From NCBI GenBank assembly GCA_028112705.1, contig JAOGYN010000023.1:1-15362 (forward strand): a DNA stretch of 15,362 nucleotides. Direction: 5' to 3'. This stretch comes from GCA-002712045 sp028112705 (GTDB lineage: Bacteria; Pseudomonadota; Alphaproteobacteria; Rhodobacterales; Rhodobacteraceae). Of the stretch, positions 7,374 through 15,250 are shown in pieces. Numbering within the stretch: position 1 is the first letter of the stretch; each line of letters opens with the position of its first letter. The notes under the pieces are model-generated. The model was given only the letters and a program-made list of their open reading frames with translations. It was not told the DNA's origin and ran no database searches. The position numbers and the translations under genes are program-made.

Positions 7374-8705
7374 ATGACAGATCATAGAAAACCACATACA
7401 ACACCAGTAAAATCATGGACATTTGATGATCATACCAACTCATACATAAGGCGTGCTGCCGCGACAGGCATATACGATATTAGGGGTGGAGGTGCAAAGC
7501 GAAGGGTACCACATTTTGACGATTTACTATTTTTAGGTGCTTCAATGTCAAGATACCCACTCGAAGGGTACCGAGAAAAATGTGACACAAGTGTTAAGTT
7601 AGGTACGCGTTATGCAAAAAACCCGATTGAACTTGATATACCAATAACCATTGCAGGGATGAGTTTTGGTGCTTTGTCTGGACAAGCGAAAGAAGCACTT
7701 GGGCGGGGTGCAAGCGCTGCAGGCACATCGACAACAACCGGTGATGGTGGGATGACACCAGAAGAAAGAGGCCATTCAACAAAATTAGTTTATCAATATC
7801 TTCCATCAAGATATGGTATGAATCCTGATGATTTGAGAAAAGCTGATGCAATCGAAATAGTAGTAGGTCAAGGAGCAAAACCTGGTGGTGGGGGGATGTT
7901 ATTAGGTCAGAAAATAAGCGATCGAGTTGCAGAAATGCGGAATTTACCAAAGGGTATTGATCAAAGATCTGCTTGTCGTCATCCAGACTGGACTGGTCCT
8001 GACGATCTAGAAATAAAAATTCTTGAGCTACGCGAAATAACTGGTTGGAAAGTACCAATCTATATAAAAATTGGTGGTGCTCGTCCTTACTTTGATACAA
8101 CACTAGCAATAAAAGCTGGAGCAGACGTTGTGGTTCTTGATGGAATGCAAGGAGGAACGGCTGCTACACAAGATGTGTTTATCGAGCATGTAGGCCAGCC
8201 AACCCTTGCCTGCATTAGACCAGCGGTACAGGCACTCCAAGATCTTGGAATGCACAGAAAAGTACAATTAGTTTTGTCTGGAGGAATTCGCACTGGTGCC
8301 GATGTCGCAAAAGCTCTCGCGTTAGGTGCTGATGCTGTATCCATCGGAACTGCCGCGTTAATCGCATTGGGTGATAATGATCCTCGGTGGGAAAAAGAAT
8401 ATAACAAGCTTGGCACAACAGCAGGAGCCTATGACGACTGGCATGAGGGACTAGATCCAGCAGGTATCACTACACAAGATCCACAGCTTTCAGCTCGACT
8501 TGATCCAATTTTGGCAGGTCAGAGGTTGAAAAATTATTTAAAAGTAATGACCTTAGAAGCACAAACTATTGCTAGAGCCTGTGGGAAAAATCACATTCTT
8601 AATTTGGAACCCGAAGATTTGTGTGCTTTAACAATGGAAGCGGCTGCAATGGCTCAAGTCCCCTTGTCTGGCACCAATTGGATACCAGGTAAACCTGACG
8701 CATAA
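7374..8705 (+). CDS. mgsC: N-methylglutamate synthase subunit C / GlxD-like FMN-binding glutamate synthase domain
   Basis: Catalytic FMN subunit, 443 aa, homologous to the FMN (synthase) domain of GltB. Matching segments in order: AGMSFGALSG (94-103), GAKPGGGG (167-174), KIGG, DGMQGGTAA (256-264), LSGGIRTGAD (301-310) and IGTAALIALG (324-333), the last two fitting the FMN phosphate site of the TIM barrel. Directly after this (about 333-362), where GltB carries the three Cys of its 3Fe-4S cluster, there is no cysteine. The whole protein has only five Cys, none in that spacing. In the pathway it forms N-methylglutamate from glutamate and methylamine. It begins right after the mgsB stop with GGAGA 7 nt upstream, and gmaS follows after 22 nt. 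Methylamine specificity is inferred from context. Confidence 0.88.
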   Translation: MTDHRKPHTTPVKSWTFDDHTNSYIRRAAATGIYDIRGGGAKRRVPHFDDLLFLGASMSRYPLEGYREKCDTSVKLGTRYAKNPIELDIPITIAGMSFGALSGQAKEALGRGASAAGTSTTTGDGGMTPEERGHSTKLVYQYLPSRYGMNPDDLRKADAIEIVVGQGAKPGGGGMLLGQKISDRVAEMRNLPKGIDQRSACRHPDWTGPDDLEIKILELREITGWKVPIYIKIGGARPYFDTTLAIKAGADVVVLDGMQGGTAATQDVFIEHVGQPTLACIRPAVQALQDLGMHRKVQLVLSGGIRTGADVAKALALGADAVSIGTAALIALGDNDPRWEKEYNKLGTTAGAYDDWHEGLDPAGITTQDPQLSARLDPILAGQRLKNYLKVMTLEAQTIARACGKNHILNLEPEDLCALTMEAAAMAQVPLSGTNWIPGKPDA

Positions 8706-8727
8706 TAAAAATGAAAGGCATCATATA

Positions 8728-10035
8728 ATGACTATAAATCTTGAAGAATTTGCTAAAGAAAATGGTGTGAAATATTTCATGATTTCTTTTACAGACCTAT
8801 TTGGTGGGCAAAGAGCTAAATTGGTCCCTGCACAGGCAATAGCAGATATGCAGCAAGATGGTGCTGGGTTTGCTGGGTTTGCTACATATTTGGATATGAC
8901 TCCAGCATTTCCAGATATGCTTGCGGTTCCCGATCCGTCTTCAGTTATTCAACTACCATGGAAGCCGGAAGTTGCTTGGGTTGCTGGGAATTGTGTAATG
9001 GCCGGTGATTTGGTAAATCAAGCACCCAGAAATGTACTTATAAGGCAAATTGAAAAAGCAAAGGCTGCAGGATTACGTGTCAAAACAGGCATTGAAGCAG
9101 AATTTTTCTTGCTCACTCCAGATGGATCCGAACTTTCAGACGAATATGATACTGCCGCAAAACCTTGTTACGACCAACAGGCAGTGATGCGAAGATATGA
9201 TATCATAGCTGAAATTTGCGACTATATGTTGAAATTGGGCTGGGCACCTTATCAAAATGATCATGAGGATGCGAATGGGCAGTTTGAAATGAATTTTGAG
9301 TTTGATGATGCTTTAAAAACTGCTGATAAACATTCATTCTTCAAATTTATGACTAAATCAATTGCTGAAAAGCACGGTATGAGAGCAACATTTATGCCAA
9401 AACCGGTTGAAGGTTTAACTGGCAACGGTTGTCATGCGCATATTTCTGTTTGGGATGAATCAGGCACAATAAATGCTTTTGCAGATGACAAGAATGAACT
9501 TGGATTATCAGATAAGGGATATAATTTTCTTGGTGGTATCATGAAACATGCAACCGCTATGGCTGCAATAACAAATCCAACTGTAAATTCGTACAAAAGA
9601 ATTAATGCACCCCGAACGACATCCGGGGCTACATGGGCTCCAAATACCGTGACATGGACTGGGAATAATAGAACACATATGGTAAGAGTTCCTGGACCAG
9701 GTAGGTTTGAACTTCGCCTTCCTGATGGAGCAACAAATCCTTATCTTTTACAAGCAGTTATAATCGCTGCAGGGATGCATGGTTTAGAAACAAATGCAGA
9801 TCCAGGAAAACGTTATGATATAGATATGTATGCAGAAGGTTATAAGATTAAAGGCGCACCAAAATTGCCTTTGAATCTACTTGATGCATTACGTTTGTTT
9901 AACAAAGATACTGCACTTAAAGAGGCTCTGGGACTCGAGTTTTCTAATGCATTCTTAAAATTGAAACACGAAGAATGGACTAGTTTTTGCTCACATTTTT
10001 CTTCATGGGAAAAAGAAAACACCTTGGATATATAA
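8728..10035 (+). CDS. gmaS: gamma-glutamylmethylamide synthetase / type III-like glutamine synthetase (GmaS/GlnT)
   Basis: ATP-dependent ligase of the glutamine synthetase superfamily, 435 aa. Superfamily signatures are intact: GIEAEFF (121-127, metal Glu), QFEMNF, NGCHAHIS (233-240), NPTVNSYKR (283-291) and RFELRLPD (326-333, substrate and metal contacts). The GmaS/GlnT branch is distinct from housekeeping GlnA. GmaS joins glutamate and methylamine into gamma-glutamylmethylamide, the entry step of the indirect methylamine pathway in methylotrophs and marine alphaproteobacteria. The same branch is often annotated glutamine synthetase III in rhizobia. Its position 22 nt after mgsABC favours the methylamine role. 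A good AAAGG ribosome site lies 9 nt upstream. The stop is 2 nt from the converging permease stop. Sequence alone cannot exclude ammonia or another amine as substrate. Confidence 0.85.
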   Translation: MTINLEEFAKENGVKYFMISFTDLFGGQRAKLVPAQAIADMQQDGAGFAGFATYLDMTPAFPDMLAVPDPSSVIQLPWKPEVAWVAGNCVMAGDLVNQAPRNVLIRQIEKAKAAGLRVKTGIEAEFFLLTPDGSELSDEYDTAAKPCYDQQAVMRRYDIIAEICDYMLKLGWAPYQNDHEDANGQFEMNFEFDDALKTADKHSFFKFMTKSIAEKHGMRATFMPKPVEGLTGNGCHAHISVWDESGTINAFADDKNELGLSDKGYNFLGGIMKHATAMAAITNPTVNSYKRINAPRTTSGATWAPNTVTWTGNNRTHMVRVPGPGRFELRLPDGATNPYLLQAVIIAAGMHGLETNADPGKRYDIDMYAEGYKIKGAPKLPLNLLDALRLFNKDTALKEALGLEFSNAFLKLKHEEWTSFCSHFSSWEKENTLDI

Positions 10036-10037
10036 AG

Positions 10038-11654
10038 TCAAACATTTGTTCTTAAAATTTTATTAAGGAATATAACAGGTATTAACCCAACCAAAATAAT
10101 CAGAAGCGCAGGTATTGATGCTTTTCCCATCAATTCATCATGCGCAAACTGATATGTAAATGTTGCAAGGGTTTCGAAATCAAATGGACGCAGTAAGAGG
10201 GTTATTGGCAACTCCTTCATGATATCTACAAAAGCTAAAACTCCACCTGCAATAATTGATTTCTTTATTAAAGGGATCGTAATGCGGGAAATAGTTTTCT
10301 GAAAAGACATTCCTAATGTCCGGCTAGCCCAAATTAGATTTGGAGAAGTTTTAGTTAACCCCGATAAAACTGCCCCATATCCTACTGCTTGGAATTTCAC
10401 TATGTAAGCAAAAATTAACATAAAGATAGTACCACTCAGATAAAAAGTACTATCAGTCGAACTAAATAAATCTAAAGTTCTGTCAACAAATCCAATAAAC
10501 ACAAGAATTCCTATTGCAAGCATTGTGCCTGGAAAGGCATAACCAGAAGCTGAAAAATTAGCGACTGTTCTTAAATATTTTTTCCCACTTAAGTATGCTG
10601 TACATGCAATAATAGTTGACACACCCATTATGCAAAAAGCGCCTATGGATGATATTATTAAAGTGTTAGTAAATATCTTTGTAACCTCATAATAATTATG
10701 GAAATTTAAAGAAGTTAAAGCATTTGAAAGTAGAATTAGAATTGGAATAAAAAAACCTAATGAGACAGGAATCAGGCAACCGGCTATGCAAAAAAATGCT
10801 TCAATACCTGTTATTAATTTGGCTTTTTTGTTTGTTTGTCGAGAACTGGTGTCGTTAAATCTTTTTCCTGCCCTAGACCTAATTTCAACAAGCAGTAACA
10901 TAAGAATAAAAATAAATGTAAATGTTGATATTTGTGCTGCAGCATTAATATTATTCATTCCAATCCAAACGTTAAAGATACCAAGAGTAAGTGTTTCCAA
11001 TGCAAAATACTCAACAGTACCAAAGTCTGATACAACTTCCATACAGACTAAAGCTAATCCAGCCACAATTGCTGGGCGAGCCAAAGGCAAACTTACCGAC
11101 CAAAAAATATTTCTATTATACAACTGTGCAACCTCATAATAACTATTTGGTGTTTCTCTAAAAGCTGTTCTGGAAAGTAAATAAATGTATGGGTAAAGAA
11201 CCGAAGATAAAACAAATATAGCTCCACCAAGTGATCTAATCTCAGGAAATATATAATCAGATGCTGTTTTCCACCCCATTAAATCTCTGATAAAACCTTG
11301 AACTGGTCCAGCGTATTCAAAAAAATCTGTATAGGCGTAGGCTACCAAATACGCAGGACAGGCTAATGGTAGAAGCATTAAAACCTCTAATACCTTACTA
11401 AACCTAAACTCATAATTAGTTAATATCCAAGCCGAAATAATTCCAAATAATAGTGAAAAGAATGACACCCCAACCATTAAGAATAATGTAGTTTTTACGT
11501 ATCTTATTAAGACAGTTTCTAATAAGTGTCCCCATAAGCCTTCACTATCACCAAAGCTAATTAATATTAATGCAATCAACGGACAAAAAATTAAAATAGA
11601 TAATGCTAAAACTATTATTTGCCAAAAATCTAAGGTCCTCGCATTTAATGACAT
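10038..11654 (-). CDS. Fe(III)-type ABC transporter permease, two fused membrane domains (FbpB/FutB-like)
   Basis: Inner-membrane permease, 538 aa, with about twelve predicted helices in two homologous binding-protein-dependent transport halves, as in the FbpB/SfuB/FutB ferric permeases. Each half has a cytoplasmic loop fitting the EAA motif that docks the ATPase: EVAQLYNRN...LPLARPAI in the first half and ASRTLGMS...IPLIKKSIIAG in the second. It starts 5 nt after the stop of the binding-protein gene, so the pair should be translationally coupled. No ATPase gene follows. The next gene downstream is gmaS, reading toward it, with stop codons 2 nt apart. Thiamine permeases share this architecture, but the partner binding protein looks ferric. 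Substrate inference is therefore good but indirect. Confidence 0.88.
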   Translation of the reverse strand: MSLNARTLDFWQIIVLALSILIFCPLIALILISFGDSEGLWGHLLETVLIRYVKTTLFLMVGVSFFSLLFGIISAWILTNYEFRFSKVLEVLMLLPLACPAYLVAYAYTDFFEYAGPVQGFIRDLMGWKTASDYIFPEIRSLGGAIFVLSSVLYPYIYLLSRTAFRETPNSYYEVAQLYNRNIFWSVSLPLARPAIVAGLALVCMEVVSDFGTVEYFALETLTLGIFNVWIGMNNINAAAQISTFTFIFILMLLLVEIRSRAGKRFNDTSSRQTNKKAKLITGIEAFFCIAGCLIPVSLGFFIPILILLSNALTSLNFHNYYEVTKIFTNTLIISSIGAFCIMGVSTIIACTAYLSGKKYLRTVANFSASGYAFPGTMLAIGILVFIGFVDRTLDLFSSTDSTFYLSGTIFMLIFAYIVKFQAVGYGAVLSGLTKTSPNLIWASRTLGMSFQKTISRITIPLIKKSIIAGGVLAFVDIMKELPITLLLRPFDFETLATFTYQFAHDELMGKASIPALLIILVGLIPVIFLNKILRTNV

Positions 11655-11659
11655 TCAGC

Positions 11660-12679
11660 TTACCAACCAACACGATCAATAATCTTTTGAGATTCACGAG
11701 ATAATTTTGCAATTGTTAAAATTGGTAATTTATCTTCCTTAAAACTGCCCCAACTTTTTAATTCTTCTGTAGCCTCTACCTTTGGATTTACTGGATATTC
11801 AAAATTTATTTCACCGTATAATTTTTGAGCAAACTCATCAGTCAAAAACTCTAATAGCTTTACAGCTAGGTGTTTGTTTTTTGAGTATTTTGCCACACCA
11901 CCTCCAGAAATATTAACATGTGCACCCCTATCATTTTCTCCTTGATTTGGGAAAACTAAATTAAGAGAACGCGCCCATGCCCTTTGGTCCTCTTTATCAG
12001 AGTATTTTAATTTACCAAAATAATAATTATTTATAATTGCTATATCACATTGACCCTCAAAAATGGCTTTAACTTGTGCTCGATCATTCCCTTGCGGTCT
12101 TCTTGCGAGATTGGAAACCAATCCTCCTGCCCATTTTTCTGCATTTTCCAAACCATGTGCAGCAATCATTGATGACATCAAGGCTCGGCTATACACGTGA
12201 CTTCCAGGTCTAGTGCAAATTTTACCATGCCAGCGCGGATCAGCCAAATCCTCTATTCTGTTTATTGAACCCACTTTCACTCTGTCCTTTGAAGTTACAA
12301 TAATTCTTGCTCTTTTTGAAAGACCAAACCAAGTATTGTCTGAACTTCTTAGATGCCATGGAATATTTCTTAACAACTTCTTAGAGTCTATAGAACTCAG
12401 CAAATTCATATCCTGATAGATGTATAATCTCCCAATATCGACAGTTAATACAACATCAGCTGGACTATTTTTTCCTTCAGACCTGAGCCTTTGAGCCAAC
12501 CCTTTAGTCGAATATATAACATTAGTAGCTATGCCTGTTTTTTTTGTGAACTCGTCAAGAAATGGGTTTATTAAAAAAGGCTGACGATGAGAATATATAT
12601 TCAATTCTTCAGATTTCAAAAAATTTACAGAAGTAAAAAATAATACTATAACTAATCCCAGTATTTTAAATTTATTCAT
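11660..12679 (-). CDS. Fe(III) ABC transporter periplasmic substrate-binding protein (FbpA/FutA-like)
   Basis: Exported binding protein that should capture ferric iron in the periplasm and deliver it to the adjacent permease. I start it at 12679 (339 aa). A second ATG lies three codons upstream at 12688, but GGGA is spaced about 6 nt before the 12679 ATG and abuts the upstream one. The N-terminus is a signal peptide (MNKFK, hydrophobic core, ending near FLKSEE). The mature start ELNIYSHR resembles the LxxYSxR opening of FutA/FbpA. Candidate iron ligands are Y29, Y163 (HVYSRA) and the paired Y219-Y220 (NNYYFGKL), the family's diagnostic tyrosine pair. The desaturase-like gene is 12-21 nt upstream, depending on the start. 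The family is confident. Specificity for iron rather than another metal is inferred from the tyrosines. Confidence 0.9.
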   Translation of the reverse strand: MNKFKILGLVIVLFFTSVNFLKSEELNIYSHRQPFLINPFLDEFTKKTGIATNVIYSTKGLAQRLRSEGKNSPADVVLTVDIGRLYIYQDMNLLSSIDSKKLLRNIPWHLRSSDNTWFGLSKRARIIVTSKDRVKVGSINRIEDLADPRWHGKICTRPGSHVYSRALMSSMIAAHGLENAEKWAGGLVSNLARRPQGNDRAQVKAIFEGQCDIAIINNYYFGKLKYSDKEDQRAWARSLNLVFPNQGENDRGAHVNISGGGVAKYSKNKHLAVKLLEFLTDEFAQKLYGEINFEYPVNPKVEATEELKSWGSFKEDKLPILTIAKLSRESQKIIDRVGW

Positions 12680-12700
12680 GCCACACATCCCAATTTTTAT

Positions 12701-13720
12701 TTACTGTTTAACTAATGCAAAAAATTTATTTTGAATATAAATACCAAATTTAAAAATATATTTTTTTGCGATTTTAAAATTATTTAATAAGTGAAGAATA
12801 ACCTCTTTCAGAGGAGTAATATATAAAGTTCTTAAACTATGGCTTCCATCGTGCTCAGCACCATCCAATCCTAGGGTCAAGCTTTCCACGTCAGTTGAAT
12901 GATGCAATGAGCCAAACAGCCAATCCCATATAGCCAAACTTGCTCCAAAATTTTTATCATGATGCGCCTCATCAATGGAGTGATGAAGTTGATGTTGAGC
13001 AGGTGAAATAAAAACATATTCCAGCCAACCCCAATATCTAATTCCAATGTGAGAATGCCTTAAATTTGAACCAGCCACATTAAATGTAAAAATAAATATG
13101 TTTGCTCCCAATACAGTCATTAAATCTACACCATTACCAAAGAGATAAACAAAAATAGAGATTGACACTCCTTGAGTAAATGCTCCCCTTAAAGAGAAGA
13201 CAATTCCTTCCAAAGGATGTGTCCTATAAATTGTTAACGGGGTCAGTTTTGTTGCAGAATGATGCACTTTATGTAGAGACCATAAAATTGGCCACTTATG
13301 CATCCACCGATGGACAAAGTATTTTGTAACATCATCAAGAATAAAAATAAATATCGTAAAAAATAGAACTATCCAAATTTTGGATAAATTAGAAAATATG
13401 TTAATATCGAATAATTCAATTTTATGTAATAAATGAAAAATCACAGTCGCTATTGCCATTTGAGTGATTAAGAGTGGTGAAATAAAAAGAGTAAAAATTC
13501 TATTAATCAAAAAAACTGAATAATCACTTTTTGAAGATCGAGAAAAAAATACTTTTTTATCAAAGACCTTCCAAAAAGCTTGCCTTACTGAAAGTTTTTT
13601 AAGAACTATTAACCAAAGAAACGCTATTCCTATCGAAATAAATACATACCCAATAAAGACACGTTTTTTTGGATCACTGAAGTGTTCAAAAACATCATAG
13701 AAGAGATCAAACACCCACAT
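12701..13720 (-). CDS. fatty-acid hydroxylase / sterol desaturase superfamily membrane protein
   Basis: Integral membrane oxygenase-type protein, 339 aa, of the family whose members hydroxylate or desaturate lipids with a di-iron centre. N-terminal helices are followed by the histidine clusters HRWMH (H137, H141), HKVHH (H150, H153, H154), RTHP, LRHSH, and QHQLHH (H243, H246, H247) running into HH at 253-254. These supply the eight or more His expected for two irons. A further short hydrophobic stretch lies near the C-terminus. The start at 13720 has only a weak CGGA site. A strong terminator stands between it and the upstream DUF4856 gene, while the iron-binding-protein gene follows closely. 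The substrate is unknown; bacterial relatives act on sterols, hopanoids, carotenoids or ether lipids. Its place beside ferric transport genes is notable. Confidence 0.85.
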   Translation of the reverse strand: MWVFDLFYDVFEHFSDPKKRVFIGYVFISIGIAFLWLIVLKKLSVRQAFWKVFDKKVFFSRSSKSDYSVFLINRIFTLFISPLLITQMAIATVIFHLLHKIELFDINIFSNLSKIWIVLFFTIFIFILDDVTKYFVHRWMHKWPILWSLHKVHHSATKLTPLTIYRTHPLEGIVFSLRGAFTQGVSISIFVYLFGNGVDLMTVLGANIFIFTFNVAGSNLRHSHIGIRYWGWLEYVFISPAQHQLHHSIDEAHHDKNFGASLAIWDWLFGSLHHSTDVESLTLGLDGAEHDGSHSLRTLYITPLKEVILHLLNNFKIAKKYIFKFGIYIQNKFFALVKQ

Positions 13721-13748
13721 AATATAATCCGATAAAATAATATTTAAA

Positions 13749-13776
13749 GCTCGGCAAGAGTTATTTCTTGCCGAGC
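13749..13776 (-). terminator. intrinsic terminator after the DUF4856 gene
   Basis: A perfect 11-bp inverted repeat (GCTCGGCAAGA at 13749-13759, TCTTGCCGAGC at 13766-13776) with a 6-nt loop stands 16 nt after the DUF4856 stop. In the minus-strand transcript it is followed by TTTAAATATTATTTT, a broken but U-rich tail. It is the most GC-rich, most regular hairpin in the window. It should end most transcripts of the exported-protein gene, leaving the three genes behind it to read-through or to a promoter I cannot identify in the 28 bp that remain. Confidence 0.85.
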
Positions 13777-13792
13777 AATTTATTATATAACC

Positions 13793-15220
13793 TTAATCGT
13801 TTTCAGCACTATCAGAACCACCCAATTTTTCTGCAAGCGCTTCCATATTAGCCGTCTGATCCTTAGATCTTGCAACTACTGAAAATTTATCAATCATTAA
13901 CTTTTGAACTTTCAGCATATGCAATTTGTACTCACCCCAACTGAGAGCCTCATCTTTCATGTACTCACCACTAGAGTCTATTCCAGTCACTTGAGAAGCA
14001 TTTAATAAAACTGGACCAAAGCCAATCAAGCGATTTAGTTTTACGGCTGTTTCGCCTAGATTCCCTTTGCCCGTTTGAAGCGCCATTGAGAAACCTTTTA
14101 GTTCGCCCCAATGTTTGCAATATTTAGCAAAAACTTTAGCTACATCTTCACCAGCATCGAGCATTTTTTCCATCTTGCTAATGTCCTTATATACTGATCC
14201 AGCATATTTAAACGTTGACTCAGCAATTACACGCTCCCAGTTTTCTCCAATAACGCCTGCATATGCTACCAATTGAGCACGTTGTGCATCTGTTAGATTC
14301 TCACCATTAGCAGAAGTAATTAATTTTCTACCATCAAGAAAAGCCTGCGATACTGTCTGAAGATAGTTAGTTTTGCCACCTTTATCAAAGCTTGACGCAT
14401 AGTATGCATGCGCAAAAGTCATCTCAGATTTAAGATCTATAACACCGTCACCATTTGCATCGGAAATGGCGAAATTTTTCTTTTTTGCAACTTCGTAACT
14501 TTGCTTGGCGCTTAAATTCAAGCTGTGAGCCGCTGCTCCCCAATAACCATAAGCTTCATCCCAGACGTGTTCTTTTCCTGTGTAATGTTTTCCTGCTTTA
14601 TAAGGTTTACCATTTGGTTTGTTATCTGCTGCTAACTTTTCATCTAAGTAGCCATCGACTGCTTGGTTGTAAAACACTGCGCCCATAGCAAACTTTGAAA
14701 TTAACTGTGGATAATTATAGCCTGTCAAAGGATCAAAACCACCTTTAGACATAGCTGCTTTTTTAATCATAAACTCTAAAACTTCAGGCCCAGTCATCTG
14801 TCCAGGCCATCCATTTATCACACCCTTGTATGATTTGTTAGAAAGTTTCTTGCCTTTTGAAAGACTATTCATCAAAGTTTGCTTGATTTGATAATCATCT
14901 TTCGAAGCAGGCGAAACGATCATCTTGTTTTTGTCTGAACCAGCAAAATAAGCCATCATTTCTGCTTCTACAGCGGCTGCATTGGAGCCACCGTCACCAG
15001 TTGATGCTAGTTTCTTAAGGCTGTCATGAAGCACGTGTCTAGCTATCTGACCAGAATATGATACTGAATTAGTTGCAGATCCATCATAACCTTTTACAGT
15101 TACCGGAAATGGACCATAATTGTTGGAAGAGTCTCCAGAAGCCATACTAGCAATCATTAATGGGGACAAACTAGCTATTAATACACCAACGGTTCTGAGC
15201 TTTGTTTTATTTGATAACAT
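13793..15220 (-). CDS. exported DUF4856-type protein
   Basis: 475-aa secreted or periplasmic protein of unknown biochemical role. It has a signal peptide (charged MLSNKTKLR, hydrophobic core, Ala/Ser-rich end near residue 29). The mature part matches my recollection of DUF4856, whose members resemble imelysin-type, mostly helical proteins found near iron-acquisition genes. Segments I take as hallmarks are YSGQIARH near the start, HVWDEAYGYWG (218-228) and KHWGELKGF (369-377). A DxNxDGxID loop at 254-262 resembles an EF-hand/dockerin calcium loop, although the twelfth position is Ser and Glu comes one later. The tail is acidic. TCCTT on the + strand (15230-15234) gives an AAGGA ribosome site 9 nt before the ATG. 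It stands at the head of a minus-strand block with ferric transport genes. The DUF name is from memory; the function is unknown. Confidence 0.75.
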   Translation of the reverse strand: MLSNKTKLRTVGVLIASLSPLMIASMASGDSSNNYGPFPVTVKGYDGSATNSVSYSGQIARHVLHDSLKKLASTGDGGSNAAAVEAEMMAYFAGSDKNKMIVSPASKDDYQIKQTLMNSLSKGKKLSNKSYKGVINGWPGQMTGPEVLEFMIKKAAMSKGGFDPLTGYNYPQLISKFAMGAVFYNQAVDGYLDEKLAADNKPNGKPYKAGKHYTGKEHVWDEAYGYWGAAAHSLNLSAKQSYEVAKKKNFAISDANGDGVIDLKSEMTFAHAYYASSFDKGGKTNYLQTVSQAFLDGRKLITSANGENLTDAQRAQLVAYAGVIGENWERVIAESTFKYAGSVYKDISKMEKMLDAGEDVAKVFAKYCKHWGELKGFSMALQTGKGNLGETAVKLNRLIGFGPVLLNASQVTGIDSSGEYMKDEALSWGEYKLHMLKVQKLMIDKFSVVARSKDQTANMEALAEKLGGSDSAEND

Positions 15221-15229
15221 TACATATTT

Positions 15230-15250
15230 TCCTTATATTTTCACATTATG
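15230..15250 (-). promoter_or_regulatory. ribosome site and possible -10 box of the DUF4856 gene
   Basis: In the minus-strand direction, CATAAT (15250-15245) could be a -10 box and AAGGA (15234-15230) is a good ribosome site 9 nt before the ATG. A -35 match upstream is poor (TTAAAC at 18 bp), which leaves the promoter uncertain and would fit an activated promoter. The rest of the 142-bp upstream stretch to the window edge is AT-rich. I see no clear Fur, RirA or Irr box in it. Confidence 0.3.

Noticed and set aside
7594..8109. Long open frame on the minus strand opposite mgsC (171 codons)
   Set aside because: Its Leu/His/Gln-rich composition is typical of antisense reading through an AT-rich gene. 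It shows no family motif, and it lies wholly inside the well-supported mgsC.
10051..10067. Small palindrome CTTAA / TTAAG at the end of the permease gene, as a shared terminator
   Set aside because: A five-pair all but AT-only stem is too weak and is expected by chance in this base composition.
10786..11139. Plus-strand open frame of 117 codons inside the permease gene
   Set aside because: It is antisense to a convincing twelve-helix permease, has no recognisable motif and no clear ribosome site.
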